Below are positions 9,439-18,698 of a stretch of 64,000 bases of DNA, piece after piece. The stretch is from Accumulibacter sp036625275 (GTDB lineage: Bacteria; Pseudomonadota; Gammaproteobacteria; Burkholderiales; Rhodocyclaceae), in NCBI RefSeq assembly GCF_036625275.1, contig NZ_JAZKUD010000004.1, positions 62,001 through 126,000 of the forward strand. The letters are read 5' to 3'. Under the pieces are notes generated by a model. The model was not told the origin of the DNA. It saw only the letters and a list, made by a program, of their open reading frames with translations, and ran no database searches. How positions within the stretch are numbered: position 1 is the first letter of the stretch; the number at the start of each line of letters is the position of its first letter. Position numbers and translations under genes: made by a program.

Positions 9439-11559
9439 TCAGGCCTGCAGCAATTCGATCAATTCGGCTTGCGACGAATGCGGGCTGGTTCGTGAGCCAC
9501 GCCGCTGGTGGTAAGTGCCATCGGGTCCGAGTTCCCAGGCCAGGGTGTTGTCGGTGAGATAGATCTGCAGTCCTTCGGCGATGACCCGACGCTTCAGTTT
9601 GCGGTCGAGTACCGGAAACGCCAGTTCGATACGCCGGAAGAAATTACGCTCCATCCAGTCGGCGCTCGACAGATAGACTTTTTCCTCGCCTCCGGCGTAG
9701 AAATAGAATACCCGGTGATGTTCGAGTTGGCGACCGATGATCGAGCGTACGCTGATGTTTTCCGACAGGTCCTTGACACCGGCGCGCAAGCCGCAGACAC
9801 CGCGCACGATCAGGTCGATCTTGACGCCGGCCTGCGAGGCTTCGTAGAGCGTGGCGATGGTTTCCGGTTCGAGCAGCGAGTTCATCTTGGCGATGATCCG
9901 TGAACGCTTGCCGGCGCGTGCCGCTTCGGCTTCGGCACGAATCGCGGTGACGACGTTCGGCTGCAGCGTGAACGGGGCCTGCCAAAGGTGTGTCAGGGTC
10001 TGCGCGCGACCGAGGCCGGTGAGTTGCTTGAAGACTTCATTGGTATCGATACCGATCTCTTCGTTGCAGGTCAGGAGACCGAAGTCGGAGTACAGGCGGG
10101 CGGTTTTGGGATGGTAGTTGCCGGTACCGAGATGCACATAGCGACGCAGGATGCTGTTGCCGGCCTTTCCTTCCTCACGTCGGACGATCATCAGCATCTT
10201 GGCATGGGTCTTGTAACCGACCACCCCGTAGACGACATGTGCGCCCACTTCCTCAAGCTTGGTCGCCCAGCCGATGTTGGCTTCCTCGTCAAAGCGCGCC
10301 ATCAGTTCGACGACCACCGTGACTTCCTTGCCGTTCTGTGCCGCTCGCAATAGCGACTGCATCAAGACCGAATCGGTGCCGGTGCGGTAGACGGTCATCT
10401 TGATCGCCACCACCTGGGGGTCGTTGGCGGACTGTTCGAGCAGTTCGATCACCGAATTGAAGCTCTGGTAGGGATGGTGCAGCAGGATGTCACCGCCGCG
10501 GATGCTGTCGAAGATACTATGGCACTTCTGCAGCGCTTTCGGGGTCCCCGGATTGAAGGGCTGAAACTTGAGGTCGCTGCGCAGCACCCAGTCGGGGACC
10601 TGCATCAGGCGAACCAGATTGACCGGACCGGCGACGCGATAGAGATCGCTCTCGCTGAGGTTGAACTGTCCGAGCAGGAACTGGGTCATCGCTTCCGAAC
10701 AACTGTTGGCCACTTCGAGCCGGACGGCGTCGCCGAAATGGCGCTGTGGCAACTCGCCCTGGATCTTGGCGCGCAGATTGGTAATCTCTTCCTCGTCGAC
10801 GAAGAGGTTGCTGTTGCGCGTGACGCGGAACTGGTAGCAGCCAAGGACCTTCATGCCGGCGAACAACTCGTGCACGAACTCGTGCAGGATCGAAGACAGG
10901 AAAACGAAGGCGTACTCACTGTCGCCGAGTTCGCGTGGCAGCCGGATGACGCGCGGCAGGACCCGCGGCGCCTGCACGATGGCGGCGCCTGAACTGCGAC
11001 CGAAAGCGTCACGGCCTTCGAGTTCGACGGCGAAATTGAGGCTCTTGTTGAGTACGCGTGGGAACGGGTGTGAGGGATCGAGGCCGATCGGCGTGATCAC
11101 CGGCATGACTTCGCGGAAGAAGAAGCCGCGGATCCATTCGCGCTGCGCGTCGTTCCAGTCCCCGCGTTTGAGGAAGCGGATGCCTTCAGTGGCCAGTTGC
11201 GGCAGGATCTCTTCGTTGAGCAGCGCGTACTGTTCCTTGACGATTGCATGCACCTCGTCGCTGACCAGCCGATAGACTTCACGGGCAGTCTTGCCGTCGG
11301 TGGTGATCGCCACCGAATTCAGCTTGAGTTGTTCCTTGATGCCAGCCTCGCGAATCTCGAAAAACTCGTCCAGATTGCTGCTCACGATGCACAGGAAGCG
11401 CAAACGTTCGAGCAGGGGAGTGCGGGGATTTCTGGCTTGCCAGAGGACTCGCCGATTGAAAGCGAGCAGGCTCATCTCGCGATTCTGAAAATATTCCGGC
11501 GGGAACCCGTTGGCGGTCTGGATGGGAGGGGTTTCGGTGGTCGTGGCGACGATGTTCAT
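9439..11559 (-). CDS. ppk1: Polyphosphate kinase 1
   Basis: Makes inorganic polyphosphate from ATP, reversibly, on the inner membrane. The 706 residues match the PPK1 family. The N domain begins EYFQNREMSLLAFNRRVLWQA; the head domain follows; the catalytic phospholipase-D-like domains contain RYVHLGTGNYHPKTARLY, whose first His is the autophosphorylated residue, and VVGYKTHAKMLMI. The C-terminal domain has VYLSSADWMERNFFRRIELAFP. ATG start. It is divergent from ppx across a 204-base gap and convergent with relA. Together with ppx and the CHAD protein at 24.4-25.9 kb this points to a polyphosphate-active organism, consistent with Accumulibacter-like physiology but not proof of it. Confidence 0.97.
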   Translation of the reverse strand: MNIVATTTETPPIQTANGFPPEYFQNREMSLLAFNRRVLWQARNPRTPLLERLRFLCIVSSNLDEFFEIREAGIKEQLKLNSVAITTDGKTAREVYRLVSDEVHAIVKEQYALLNEEILPQLATEGIRFLKRGDWNDAQREWIRGFFFREVMPVITPIGLDPSHPFPRVLNKSLNFAVELEGRDAFGRSSGAAIVQAPRVLPRVIRLPRELGDSEYAFVFLSSILHEFVHELFAGMKVLGCYQFRVTRNSNLFVDEEEITNLRAKIQGELPQRHFGDAVRLEVANSCSEAMTQFLLGQFNLSESDLYRVAGPVNLVRLMQVPDWVLRSDLKFQPFNPGTPKALQKCHSIFDSIRGGDILLHHPYQSFNSVIELLEQSANDPQVVAIKMTVYRTGTDSVLMQSLLRAAQNGKEVTVVVELMARFDEEANIGWATKLEEVGAHVVYGVVGYKTHAKMLMIVRREEGKAGNSILRRYVHLGTGNYHPKTARLYSDFGLLTCNEEIGIDTNEVFKQLTGLGRAQTLTHLWQAPFTLQPNVVTAIRAEAEAARAGKRSRIIAKMNSLLEPETIATLYEASQAGVKIDLIVRGVCGLRAGVKDLSENISVRSIIGRQLEHHRVFYFYAGGEEKVYLSSADWMERNFFRRIELAFPVLDRKLKRRVIAEGLQIYLTDNTLAWELGPDGTYHQRRGSRTSPHSSQAELIELLQA

Positions 11560-11763
11560 GAGTTCGTTCCGTCAGGAAAGATGGATCAGCAAGGGGGATT
11601 TGAAAGCGAGCATATTACAGCCATCGCTTCGTTGTGGGTCGATTGGCGCGCTGTTTTCTCGATGGTGCTGTGCTATCCGTGCTTGCCTGGGCATGATGTG
11701 CTTGCCGGCAGTGTAAAATGGCCGGCCTGCAGCCTTTCTTCGCCGTACAGACCAAACACAGTC
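11560..11763. promoter_or_regulatory. Divergent ppk1/ppx intergenic control region
   Basis: The 204 bases between the start codons of ppk1 (minus) and ppx (plus) must hold both promoters. A TAAAAT hexamer at about 11713-11718 is a possible -10 for ppx, but no good -35 stands at the right distance. I looked for a Pho box (tandem CTGTCAT-like heptamers) and did not find a convincing one. No gene is seen in this stretch. Confidence 0.35.
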
Positions 11764-13287
11764 ATGAGTTACGAACTAATTGCCGGTGTCGACCTGGGTT
11801 CCAACAGCTTTCGTCTACAGATCGGGCGTGTCGTTGGCAATCGCATTCACCCGCTGGATACCTTCAAAGAGAACGTCCGGCTCGGTTCCGGTCTGACCCG
11901 CGAGAAACTGCTCGATCATGCCTCACAACAGCGTGCGATCGAGGCCTTGCGGCGTTTTGGCGAGCGTCTGCGCGGCTTCGATCCGGAAACCGTGCGTGCG
12001 GTGACCACCGACGCGATGCGGGTGGCCCGGAATGCGCGCATCGTGCTACCACAGGCCGAGGCGGCGCTGGGTTTTCCGATCGAGGTCATCGGGGGGCGCG
12101 AAGAAGCGCGCCTGATCTTCATCGGTGCAGCGAATGCCCTGCCCGCCGCCAGTCACCGGCGTCTGGTGGTCGATATCGGTGGCGGTTCAACCGAGTTCAT
12201 CATCGGCGAGAATACCGAGCCGTTGCTGATGGAGTCCTTGTTCATGGGCGGCATCAGCTATCGACAGCGTTTCTTTCCGGAAGGCAAAGTGGACAAGAAG
12301 CGCTTCTACACGGCCGAAGTTGCTGCGGCCCGCGAGGTCGAAGCGATCGCTGCCGACTACCAGCGCTTCGGTTGGCTGGAAGCCGTCGGTTCTTCGGGAT
12401 CAGCCCAGGAACTTGCCGACATCCTGGAAATGAACGATCTCAATCCCGAAGGAGTCAGCGGCATCAGTCGGGAGGGTCTGGCCAGGCTGCGTCAATTGCT
12501 GATTCGGGCCGGCTCCGCGGAAGCACTGGGTTTGCAGGGCATGCGCAGCGACCGCATGATGATTCTTCCCGGTGCCATCGCGATCATGTCCGCAGTATTC
12601 TCGGAACTGGCCATCGAACACATGACCTATTCCGATGGCGCGCTACCGCTGGGCGTCCTCTACGATCTGCTCGGGCGCTTCGAGCATCATGACACGCGCG
12701 ACGAAACGGTCCTCAATTTCCGGCGCCGCTACCAGGTCGACGCGGCACAGGTCCGTCGCGTCGAGCAAACCGCCCTGGCGCTTCTTGGACAGTTGATCAA
12801 GCTCGATTCGCCGGAGCACGAGAACAATGTCCACTTTCTGCGCTGGGCAATCTCCTTGCATGAGATCGGCGTCTCGGTGGCGCATAACGAGTTCCACAAG
12901 CATGGCGCCTATATCCTGGGTCATGCCGACATGCCGGGTTTCTCGAAGCGCGATCAGGCGCGCCTGGCCCTGCTGGTGCTCGGCCAGCGCGGCAAACTCC
13001 AGAAGCTGGCTGCCATGCCGATCGGCGATCCGAACTGGCGCCTGGTGTTCTGTCTTCGCCTGGCCGTGCTTCTGCATCGTGCGCGCGACGCTCATCCCTT
13101 CTCCGAATTGTCGGTTCTCGAAGATCCGGTCGGTTTTCAGCTCGACCTGCCCGTCGGCTGGCAGGAGACCAATCCGATGATGGCCGCAGCACTGGCCGAG
13201 GAAGCGCTGCTCTGGCGCCGCATTGGCATCAAGCTGAGAATCCGGTCGACGGTGCCTGGCCAGATGGCAGTACCGCTGGCGCTGTGA
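11764..13287 (+). CDS. ppx: Exopolyphosphatase, Ppx/GppA family
   Basis: Removes terminal phosphates from polyphosphate; GppA members hydrolyse pppGpp. The 507 residues start at ATG 11764 (MSYELIAGVDLGSNSFRLQI), the family start; the frame is open upstream to 11197 but this overlaps the ppk1 gene on the other strand and has no homology signal. The ASKHA ATPase fold shows AGVDLGSNSFRLQIGRV (phosphate 1), VRAVTTDAMRVARN, and RLVVDIGGGSTEFIIGE (phosphate 2). The C-terminal HD-like region contains RWAISLHEIGVSVAHNEFHKHG. The length and the C-terminal domain fit the long Ppx/GppA type. Divergence from ppk1 suggests joint control of polymer turnover. Confidence 0.94.
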   Translation: MSYELIAGVDLGSNSFRLQIGRVVGNRIHPLDTFKENVRLGSGLTREKLLDHASQQRAIEALRRFGERLRGFDPETVRAVTTDAMRVARNARIVLPQAEAALGFPIEVIGGREEARLIFIGAANALPAASHRRLVVDIGGGSTEFIIGENTEPLLMESLFMGGISYRQRFFPEGKVDKKRFYTAEVAAAREVEAIAADYQRFGWLEAVGSSGSAQELADILEMNDLNPEGVSGISREGLARLRQLLIRAGSAEALGLQGMRSDRMMILPGAIAIMSAVFSELAIEHMTYSDGALPLGVLYDLLGRFEHHDTRDETVLNFRRRYQVDAAQVRRVEQTALALLGQLIKLDSPEHENNVHFLRWAISLHEIGVSVAHNEFHKHGAYILGHADMPGFSKRDQARLALLVLGQRGKLQKLAAMPIGDPNWRLVFCLRLAVLLHRARDAHPFSELSVLEDPVGFQLDLPVGWQETNPMMAAALAEEALLWRRIGIKLRIRSTVPGQMAVPLAL

Positions 13288-13304
13288 AGAAATTCTGACT
13301 GGCC

Positions 13305-14423
13305 ATGGCGGTGGCCGCGATCGAGTCCGTCAAGCATGCTGACCAGGAGCGGCTCGTACTGTCCGGTGACTGGACCCTGGCGACCCTGCCGCAGCCGATT
13401 TCTGCGTTCGAACGCCGTCTTTGCGATCTGGCAGCGAGACACCCAGGCTGGGATCTGCGCTCGATCACCCGCCTGGACAGCGCCGGCGCGATCCTTCTGT
13501 GGCGCGCCTGGGGAAGACAATGGCCGGCCGTACTGGCGATTTCTCCTGGGCATCGGGCGCTTCTCGGACGTATCGAGGGGGTCCGCGTCGATGTCGAGCC
13601 GGCGCTGCCGAAGCAGTCACAGTTACTGGCCTGGCTACTTGCCCTTGGTCAGGGGTCGTGGGTCGCCGCCAGCCATCTCCTGGCGATGGTCGCCCTGATC
13701 GGCCAGATGATTCTCGACCTCGCTTATCTGTGCGTACACCCACGTGACATACCCTGGCGCGAGTTTTCCGCGAACCTCTACAAGACCGGTGCCCAGGCCT
13801 TGCCGGTGACCGCCCTGATCGGGTTTCTGATCGGTGTCGTTCTTTCCTATCTGTCCGCCCTGCAACTGAAGACCTTCGGCGCTGATGTCTTCATCGTCAA
13901 TCTGCTCGGCATCAGCATCGTTCGTGAACTCGGGCCGGTGCTGGTCGCGGTACTGGTGGCCGGACGTTCGGGTTCGGCGATGACCGCCCAGATCGGGGTC
14001 ATGCGGGTGACCGAAGAGATCGATGCACTGGCCACCATGGGTGTCTCGCGCAGCCAGCGTCTGATCCTGCCGAAGGTCCTGGCCCTGGCGGTGGCGATGC
14101 CGCTGCTGGTGATCTGGTGCTCGGCCGCAGGAATCCTCGGCGGCATGGTGTCGGCGAAGCTGCAGATGGATTTGTCTTACGGCTTCTTCATCGATACCCT
14201 GCCCAGGGTGGTGCCGGTTGCCAACGTCTGGATCGGCATTGGCAAGGGCGTGGTGTTCGGTTTGCTGATTGCCCTCATTGCCTGCCACTTTGGCCTGCAG
14301 GTCAAACCGAATACCGAAAGCCTGTCGTCGCGAACAACCACTTCGGTGGTGACCTCGATCACCGTGGCAATCATCGTCGATGCCGTCTTTGCGGTACTGA
14401 CGCGCAACCTCGGGATTCCCTAA
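13305..14423 (+). CDS. MlaE-family lipid ABC transporter permease with N-terminal STAS-like region
   Basis: Inner-membrane permease of an MCE-type lipid transporter, 372 residues. Residues ~1-110 are soluble and resemble the STAS-like (MlaB-type) domain fused to many MlaE homologues (RLVLSGDWTLATLP, DLRSITRLDSAGAILLWRAW). From ~125 the MlaE domain has FRELGPVL-type core ISIVRELGPVLVAVLVAGRS, GSAMTAQIGVMRVTEEIDAL and ATMGVSRSQRLILPKVLA. First gene of the cluster permease-ATPase-MCE protein-lipoprotein; it is separated from the ATPase gene by one copy of the three-hairpin intergenic repeat. Canonical Mla uses a separate MlaB, so the fusion probably replaces it. Confidence 0.92.
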   Translation: MAVAAIESVKHADQERLVLSGDWTLATLPQPISAFERRLCDLAARHPGWDLRSITRLDSAGAILLWRAWGRQWPAVLAISPGHRALLGRIEGVRVDVEPALPKQSQLLAWLLALGQGSWVAASHLLAMVALIGQMILDLAYLCVHPRDIPWREFSANLYKTGAQALPVTALIGFLIGVVLSYLSALQLKTFGADVFIVNLLGISIVRELGPVLVAVLVAGRSGSAMTAQIGVMRVTEEIDALATMGVSRSQRLILPKVLALAVAMPLLVIWCSAAGILGGMVSAKLQMDLSYGFFIDTLPRVVPVANVWIGIGKGVVFGLLIALIACHFGLQVKPNTESLSSRTTTSVVTSITVAIIVDAVFAVLTRNLGIP

Positions 14424-14540
14424 CGGTCATGACTTTTCCAGGTACCCCCGATCATGAAAGTCATGACCGTTTCCCTCTCCCCCGACCCCTCCCCCGCGAT
14501 GGGGGAGGGGAGGTTTGTGAGTCGCTGACGCGACTTTCAC
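14424..14540 (+). repeat. Three-hairpin intergenic repeat, copy A
   Basis: About 117 bases between permease and ATPase genes. It holds three successive inverted repeats: GGTCATGACTTT with AAAGTCATGACC; CCCCTCCCCC with GGGGGAGGGG; and GTGAGTCGC with GCGACTTTCAC. Near-full copies lie at 22899-23011 and 52945-53061 (opposite orientation), with parts at 29851-29926 and 22104-22130. All are intergenic. Size, lack of coding and nested palindromes suggest a REP/MITE-like non-autonomous element. Confidence 0.8.
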
Positions 14541-14544
14541 ATTA

Positions 14545-15357
14545 ATGAGCGTGCCCGGCGACTGTCACGGTCAGACCTGCCCGCGCAGGCTGCCGGCGAT
14601 CGAGATTCGCGGCCTGTGCACGCAGTTCGGCGAGGTCGTGATCCATCGCGACATCGATCTCGACATCGAAGCCGGGCAGATTCTCGGACTGGTGGGCGGG
14701 TCGGGTAGCGGCAAGACCACGCTGCTGCGCGAAATTGTCGGGCTGCTGGCGCCGAGCCGGGGAAGCGTCAGGCTTTTTGGCCAGGCGGTACTCGATCCCG
14801 ATCCAGCGCGCCGGCGCGCCCTGCGCCGCCGTTTCGGCATGCTTTTTCAGCAGGGGGCACTCTTTTCGGCGCTCTCCGTTCATGACAATATCGCTTTTCC
14901 GCTGCGCGAACTGCACACACTCGACGAAGCGATGATCACCGATCTGGTCATGCTCAAGCTCGCCATGGTTGAACTGGAAGCACGGCACGCCCATCTGATG
15001 CCTGCCGAGTTGTCGGGTGGCATGGTCAAGCGGGTGGCTCTGGCGCGGGCCCTATCGCTGGAACCCGAACTCCTGGTTCTTGACGAACCGACTGCCGGCC
15101 TCGATCCGGATCGGAGCGAGAACTTCGTCAAGCTGCTCAGAATGCTGCAGAAGGAACTCGGTTTCACGGTGGTGATGGTGACCCACGATCCCGAGACACT
15201 GGCTGGGCTGGCGACGCGTCTGGCCGTGCTCGCCGACCAGCGACTGATCGCCTGCGGGACGGCCGCCGAAGTATTCGCGGTCGACCATCCCTTCATCCGC
15301 AATTTTTTCAGTTCCGGGCGTGCCGCGGCGACGACTCTCGGACAAGGAGCGAGCTAG
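14545..15357 (+). CDS. MlaF-type ABC transporter ATP-binding protein
   Basis: ATPase of the lipid transporter, 270 residues. Walker A GGSGSGKTTLLREI at ~52-62, Q-loop region FGMLFQQGALFSALSV, signature LSGGMVKRVALARAL, Walker B LLVLDEPTAGLDP, and the H-loop in VVMVTHDPETLAG are all present. The FQQGALF and SGGMVKR variants are characteristic of MlaF/Ttg2A proteins. ATG start. The next gene (MCE protein) follows after two bases. Energises movement of phospholipid or another lipid between inner and outer membrane; direction cannot be told. Confidence 0.95.
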   Translation: MSVPGDCHGQTCPRRLPAIEIRGLCTQFGEVVIHRDIDLDIEAGQILGLVGGSGSGKTTLLREIVGLLAPSRGSVRLFGQAVLDPDPARRRALRRRFGMLFQQGALFSALSVHDNIAFPLRELHTLDEAMITDLVMLKLAMVELEARHAHLMPAELSGGMVKRVALARALSLEPELLVLDEPTAGLDPDRSENFVKLLRMLQKELGFTVVMVTHDPETLAGLATRLAVLADQRLIACGTAAEVFAVDHPFIRNFFSSGRAAATTLGQGAS

Positions 15358-15359
15358 TC

Positions 15360-16295
15360 ATGGAAAATCGTTCGCATGCTCTGATGGCCGGGTTGTTCAC
15401 CCTGTTTCTGGGTTTCGCGGGAGCGCTCTCGATCTGGTGGTTCGGTGGCAAGCACGAAGCGACCGTCGAGTACACCGTGGTCACCCGACACAACGTCACC
15501 GGCCTCAGCCTGCAAGGGCAGGTGCGTTATCGGGGTATCCGGGTTGGCAAGGTGCAGGCGATCGAACTCGATCCTCAGGATGCACACAATATCCTGATTC
15601 GTATCAGTGTCGACAGCAAGGTGCCAGTGACCCGTGCGACGACTGCCAAGCTGGGCTATCAGGGAGTCACCGGCATCGCCCACATTCTGCTTGAAGACAG
15701 CGGCAACGATCCGACGCGCCTGGCGGGCGGCAAGGACTCGCCGCGCATCGAGATGCGCTCCTCCCTGATCCAGGAACTTTCGGATTCCGGCTCGGCTGTC
15801 CTGGGCCAGGCGCGCGAATTCCTGACCAGCGCCAACCTGGCGCTCGACAGCGAAAACCGGCAGCATCTGGCCACAATTCTGGCCAACCTCGAAGCGACGA
15901 CCGGTCACGCCAACGAGGTCACACGCCAGTTGCGCCAGTTACTGGCGCCGGAGAATCTGCGCCTGCTCCATGCCACCCTGGTGCGTGCCGAGCAGGCGGC
16001 AGCCGAGGCGGCGCCGTTGCTGGTCGAATCGCGCCGGTTGATGGTTGGCCTGCAGCCGCTGGGCGACAAACTGGATCGCCTGGTCGGCGAACCGTCGTCA
16101 GACGGGATCACCGCCCTGGTTGCCCGCCTGAATGGGGTCGGCAGCGATCTGTCGGGAAACTCGCGTCAGCTCAATCGCGTACTGCAGATGCTCGAAGAAT
16201 CACCGCAGAGCCTTGTTTTTGGTCCGCCTGCGTCTGCTCCGGGACCCGGCGAGGCCGGTTTTGTCGCGCCGCCGAGCCGTGAGGAACGTCCATGA
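15360..16295 (+). CDS. MCE-domain (MlaD-family) lipid-binding protein
   Basis: Periplasmic, membrane-anchored substrate-binding component, 311 residues. An N-terminal anchor helix (ALMAGLFTLFLGFAGALSIWWF) is followed by one MCE domain at ~40-115 with YTVVTRHNVTGLSLQGQVRYRG split around the conserved GL..G..VRYRGI pattern and VTGIAHILLE. The C-terminal ~180 residues are helical and likely form the hydrophobic tunnel or coiled coil that reaches into the periplasm. It overlaps the lipoprotein gene by four bases. A single MCE domain makes it MlaD-like rather than PqiB/LetB-like. Confidence 0.92.
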   Translation: MENRSHALMAGLFTLFLGFAGALSIWWFGGKHEATVEYTVVTRHNVTGLSLQGQVRYRGIRVGKVQAIELDPQDAHNILIRISVDSKVPVTRATTAKLGYQGVTGIAHILLEDSGNDPTRLAGGKDSPRIEMRSSLIQELSDSGSAVLGQAREFLTSANLALDSENRQHLATILANLEATTGHANEVTRQLRQLLAPENLRLLHATLVRAEQAAAEAAPLLVESRRLMVGLQPLGDKLDRLVGEPSSDGITALVARLNGVGSDLSGNSRQLNRVLQMLEESPQSLVFGPPASAPGPGEAGFVAPPSREERP

Positions 16296-16918
16296 ACAGG
16301 TTTCTGATCTGGCTTGTCGCTGGTCTGCTCGCTGGCTGTGTCGGCGGCACGCGCAACCTGTCGCCGGTCGAAGTGTACGACTTTGGAGCACCGGTCGAGC
16401 CACTCGCCGAAGAAGGGCGCTGGTCGGGCGTGCTGCTCGATATCCGGGCGCCGCACTGGTTTGATGCGCGCGATATCGAGTATCGCCTGCTCTACGAAAA
16501 CCCGCTGAAGTTGCGAAACTATGCGCGTAGTCATTGGGCGGCAGCGCCGGCGTTACTGTTGTCGCAACGGCTGCGACAGCAACTGGGTTTGCCGGGCGTT
16601 GGCGGACAGATTGCCGCCGGCTGCGTGTTGCGTTTTGAACTGCAGGAATTTTCACAAGTGTTCGATACCCCGCAGCGTAGTCGCGGCATCCTGCAGGGTC
16701 AGGCCGGCCTCCTTGACACCAGGCGCCAGCTCGTCGCCGAACGCCGGCTGGCCATCGAGCAGCCGGCGCCGACCGCCGATGCCCAAGGGGGGGTCATTGC
16801 CCTGGTTGCCGTCAGCGCAGAACTCGGGCGAGAGTTCGCTGCGTGGTTGAATGATCTGGAAAAACGTGGCAGGCTGAAGGGCTGTCGGTCAACGGCAGGC
16901 GAAAGCCCATCACACTGA
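16292..16918 (+). CDS. ABC-type transport auxiliary lipoprotein (PqiC-like)
   Basis: Predicted outer-membrane lipoprotein of 208 residues. The signal sequence MNRFLIWLVAGLLAGCVGG carries a lipobox LAGC with the acylated Cys at residue 16. The rest fits the ABC_trans_aux/PqiC family (SPVEVYDFGAP near the N-terminus, a segment about forming DIRAPHWFDARDIEYRLLYE, and CVLRFELQEFSQVFDTPQRS). It starts inside the end of the MCE gene (ATGA overlap). In such clusters it probably receives lipid at the outer membrane in place of MlaA/MlaC. Confidence 0.87.
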   Translation: MNRFLIWLVAGLLAGCVGGTRNLSPVEVYDFGAPVEPLAEEGRWSGVLLDIRAPHWFDARDIEYRLLYENPLKLRNYARSHWAAAPALLLSQRLRQQLGLPGVGGQIAAGCVLRFELQEFSQVFDTPQRSRGILQGQAGLLDTRRQLVAERRLAIEQPAPTADAQGGVIALVAVSAELGREFAAWLNDLEKRGRLKGCRSTAGESPSH

Positions 16919-16943
16919 TATCACTTGAGAGGAGAAGCTGGCG

Positions 16944-18581
16944 ATGCCAAATATTTACCAAGAAGGTCTCGACAAGAATACGGCCAATTACACGCCGCTG
17001 ACGCCGCTGACTTTCATCGCCCGTAGCGCTTATGTCTATCCCGAGCGCACGGCAGTGATTCACGGTCAGCGCCGCTATAGCTGGCTCGAGACTTTTACCC
17101 GCGTCCGCCGTCTCGCATCGGCGCTGACCGACCACGGTATCGGCGAAGGCGACACCGTGGCCGTGATGCTTAACAATACCCCGGAGATGGTCGAGTGCCA
17201 CTTCGGCGTACCGGTCACCGGCGCGGTCCTGAATACGCTCAATACCCGTCTGGATGCCGAAACGATTGCCTTCATGCTCGAGCACGGTGAAGCCAGGGTG
17301 CTGATTACCGACCGCGAGTATTCGCCGACCGTGAAAAAGGCGCTGGCCCTTCTGCACCGCCCGATCCTGGTGATCGATGTCGACGACCCCGAGTACAGCG
17401 GCCCCGGCGAATGTCTGGGCACGCAGGAGTACGAGCAGTTCATTGCCGGCGGGAGTCCGGAATTTCCCTGGGGCGGTCCGGCCGACGAATGGGATGCCAT
17501 CTCGCTCAACTACACTTCCGGGACCACTGGCAACCCGAAGGGCGTCGTTTACCATCATCGCGGCGCCTATCTCAACTCGATGAGCAACATCGTCAGTTGG
17601 GGAATGCCGCCGCATTCGGTCTATCTGTGGACGCTGCCGATGTTCCACTGCAACGGCTGGTGCTTCGTCTGGACGATGGCCGCCAACGCCGGCACCAACG
17701 TCTGTTTGCGCCGCGTCGATCCGAAGCTGATATTCGAGGCGATCCGCGCACACGGCGTTACCCACTACTGCGGCGCACCGATCGTGCACAGTCTGATGGC
17801 CAATGCGCCGGCCGATTTGCGCGCCGGCATCACCCACAAGGTCGCCGGCCTGATCGCGGCCGCACCGCCGCCGGCCGCAGTCATCGAAGCGATGGCGAAT
17901 ATCGGCGTCGATCTCACGCATGTGTACGGCCTGACCGAAACCTACGGGCCAGCGGCGGTTTGTGCCAAACACGCCAACTGGGCCGCACTGCCGGTGGCCG
18001 AACAGGTTGACCTGAACGGCCGGCAGGGCGTGCGCTACCACGCGCAGGAAGCGATCACCGTGCTCGATCCGGCGAACATGGAAGCGGTACCCTGGGACAA
18101 GGAGACCATGGGCGAGATCATGTTCCGTGGCAATCTGGTGATGAAGGGCTATCTCAAGAATCCGAAAGCGACCGCGGAGTCGTTTGCCGGCGGCTGGTAC
18201 CATACCGGCGACCTGGCGGTGATGCATGCCGATGGCTACGTGAAGATCAAGGATCGTTCGAAGGACGTGATCATCTCCGGGGGAGAAAACATTTCCTCGA
18301 TCGAGGTCGAGGACGTCCTCTACAAGCACCCGGCGGTGATTGCTGCGGCCGTCGTGGCGACGCCTGACCACACCTGGGGTGAAGTGCCCTGCGCCTTCAT
18401 CGAGTTGCGCGAAGGGGCAGCGCCGACCGAGCAGGAGATGATCGAGTTCTGCCGCCAGCACATGGCGCGTTTCAAGGTTCCCAAGCGGGTGATCTTCTGT
18501 ACTCTGCCGAAGACCTCGACCGGCAAGATCCAGAAGTTCGTGTTGCGCGAACAGGCGAAATCCGCTGCTGCGATCGAGTGA
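16944..18581 (+). CDS. Acyl-CoA synthetase (AMP-dependent, fatty-acid/alkyl type)
   Basis: Activates a carboxylic acid to its CoA thioester through an acyl-adenylate. 545 residues with the complete ANL motif set: YTSGTTGNPKGVVYHHRG (~190-207), VYGLTETYGPAAVC (~326), GWYHTGDLAVMHADGYV (~415) and the C-terminal LPKTSTGKIQKFVLRE with the catalytic Lys. A ribosome site AGGAGA precedes the ATG. Similar proteins act on medium-chain fatty acids or, in the AlkK/DMSP-lyase-like group, on short branched acids; the exact acid is not readable. An enoyl-CoA hydratase homologue follows, so the pair likely works on acyl-CoA metabolism. Confidence 0.9.
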   Translation: MPNIYQEGLDKNTANYTPLTPLTFIARSAYVYPERTAVIHGQRRYSWLETFTRVRRLASALTDHGIGEGDTVAVMLNNTPEMVECHFGVPVTGAVLNTLNTRLDAETIAFMLEHGEARVLITDREYSPTVKKALALLHRPILVIDVDDPEYSGPGECLGTQEYEQFIAGGSPEFPWGGPADEWDAISLNYTSGTTGNPKGVVYHHRGAYLNSMSNIVSWGMPPHSVYLWTLPMFHCNGWCFVWTMAANAGTNVCLRRVDPKLIFEAIRAHGVTHYCGAPIVHSLMANAPADLRAGITHKVAGLIAAAPPPAAVIEAMANIGVDLTHVYGLTETYGPAAVCAKHANWAALPVAEQVDLNGRQGVRYHAQEAITVLDPANMEAVPWDKETMGEIMFRGNLVMKGYLKNPKATAESFAGGWYHTGDLAVMHADGYVKIKDRSKDVIISGGENISSIEVEDVLYKHPAVIAAAVVATPDHTWGEVPCAFIELREGAAPTEQEMIEFCRQHMARFKVPKRVIFCTLPKTSTGKIQKFVLREQAKSAAAIE

Positions 18582-18698
18582 CCTCAAGCAGCCGCTGTGG
18601 CCGGCAGGCGGGTGGGCGCTGCTTGTCGGCCGTCCAGCGCGGTAAGCTTGTCCGGCGCTCGCCAACGATCCCCTACAACCCGTTTCCAGGAGAGAAAC

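Noticed and set aside
11197..11763. Upstream extension of the ppx frame
   Set aside because: It runs antisense through the ppk1 start; conserved Ppx sequence begins at ATG 11764.
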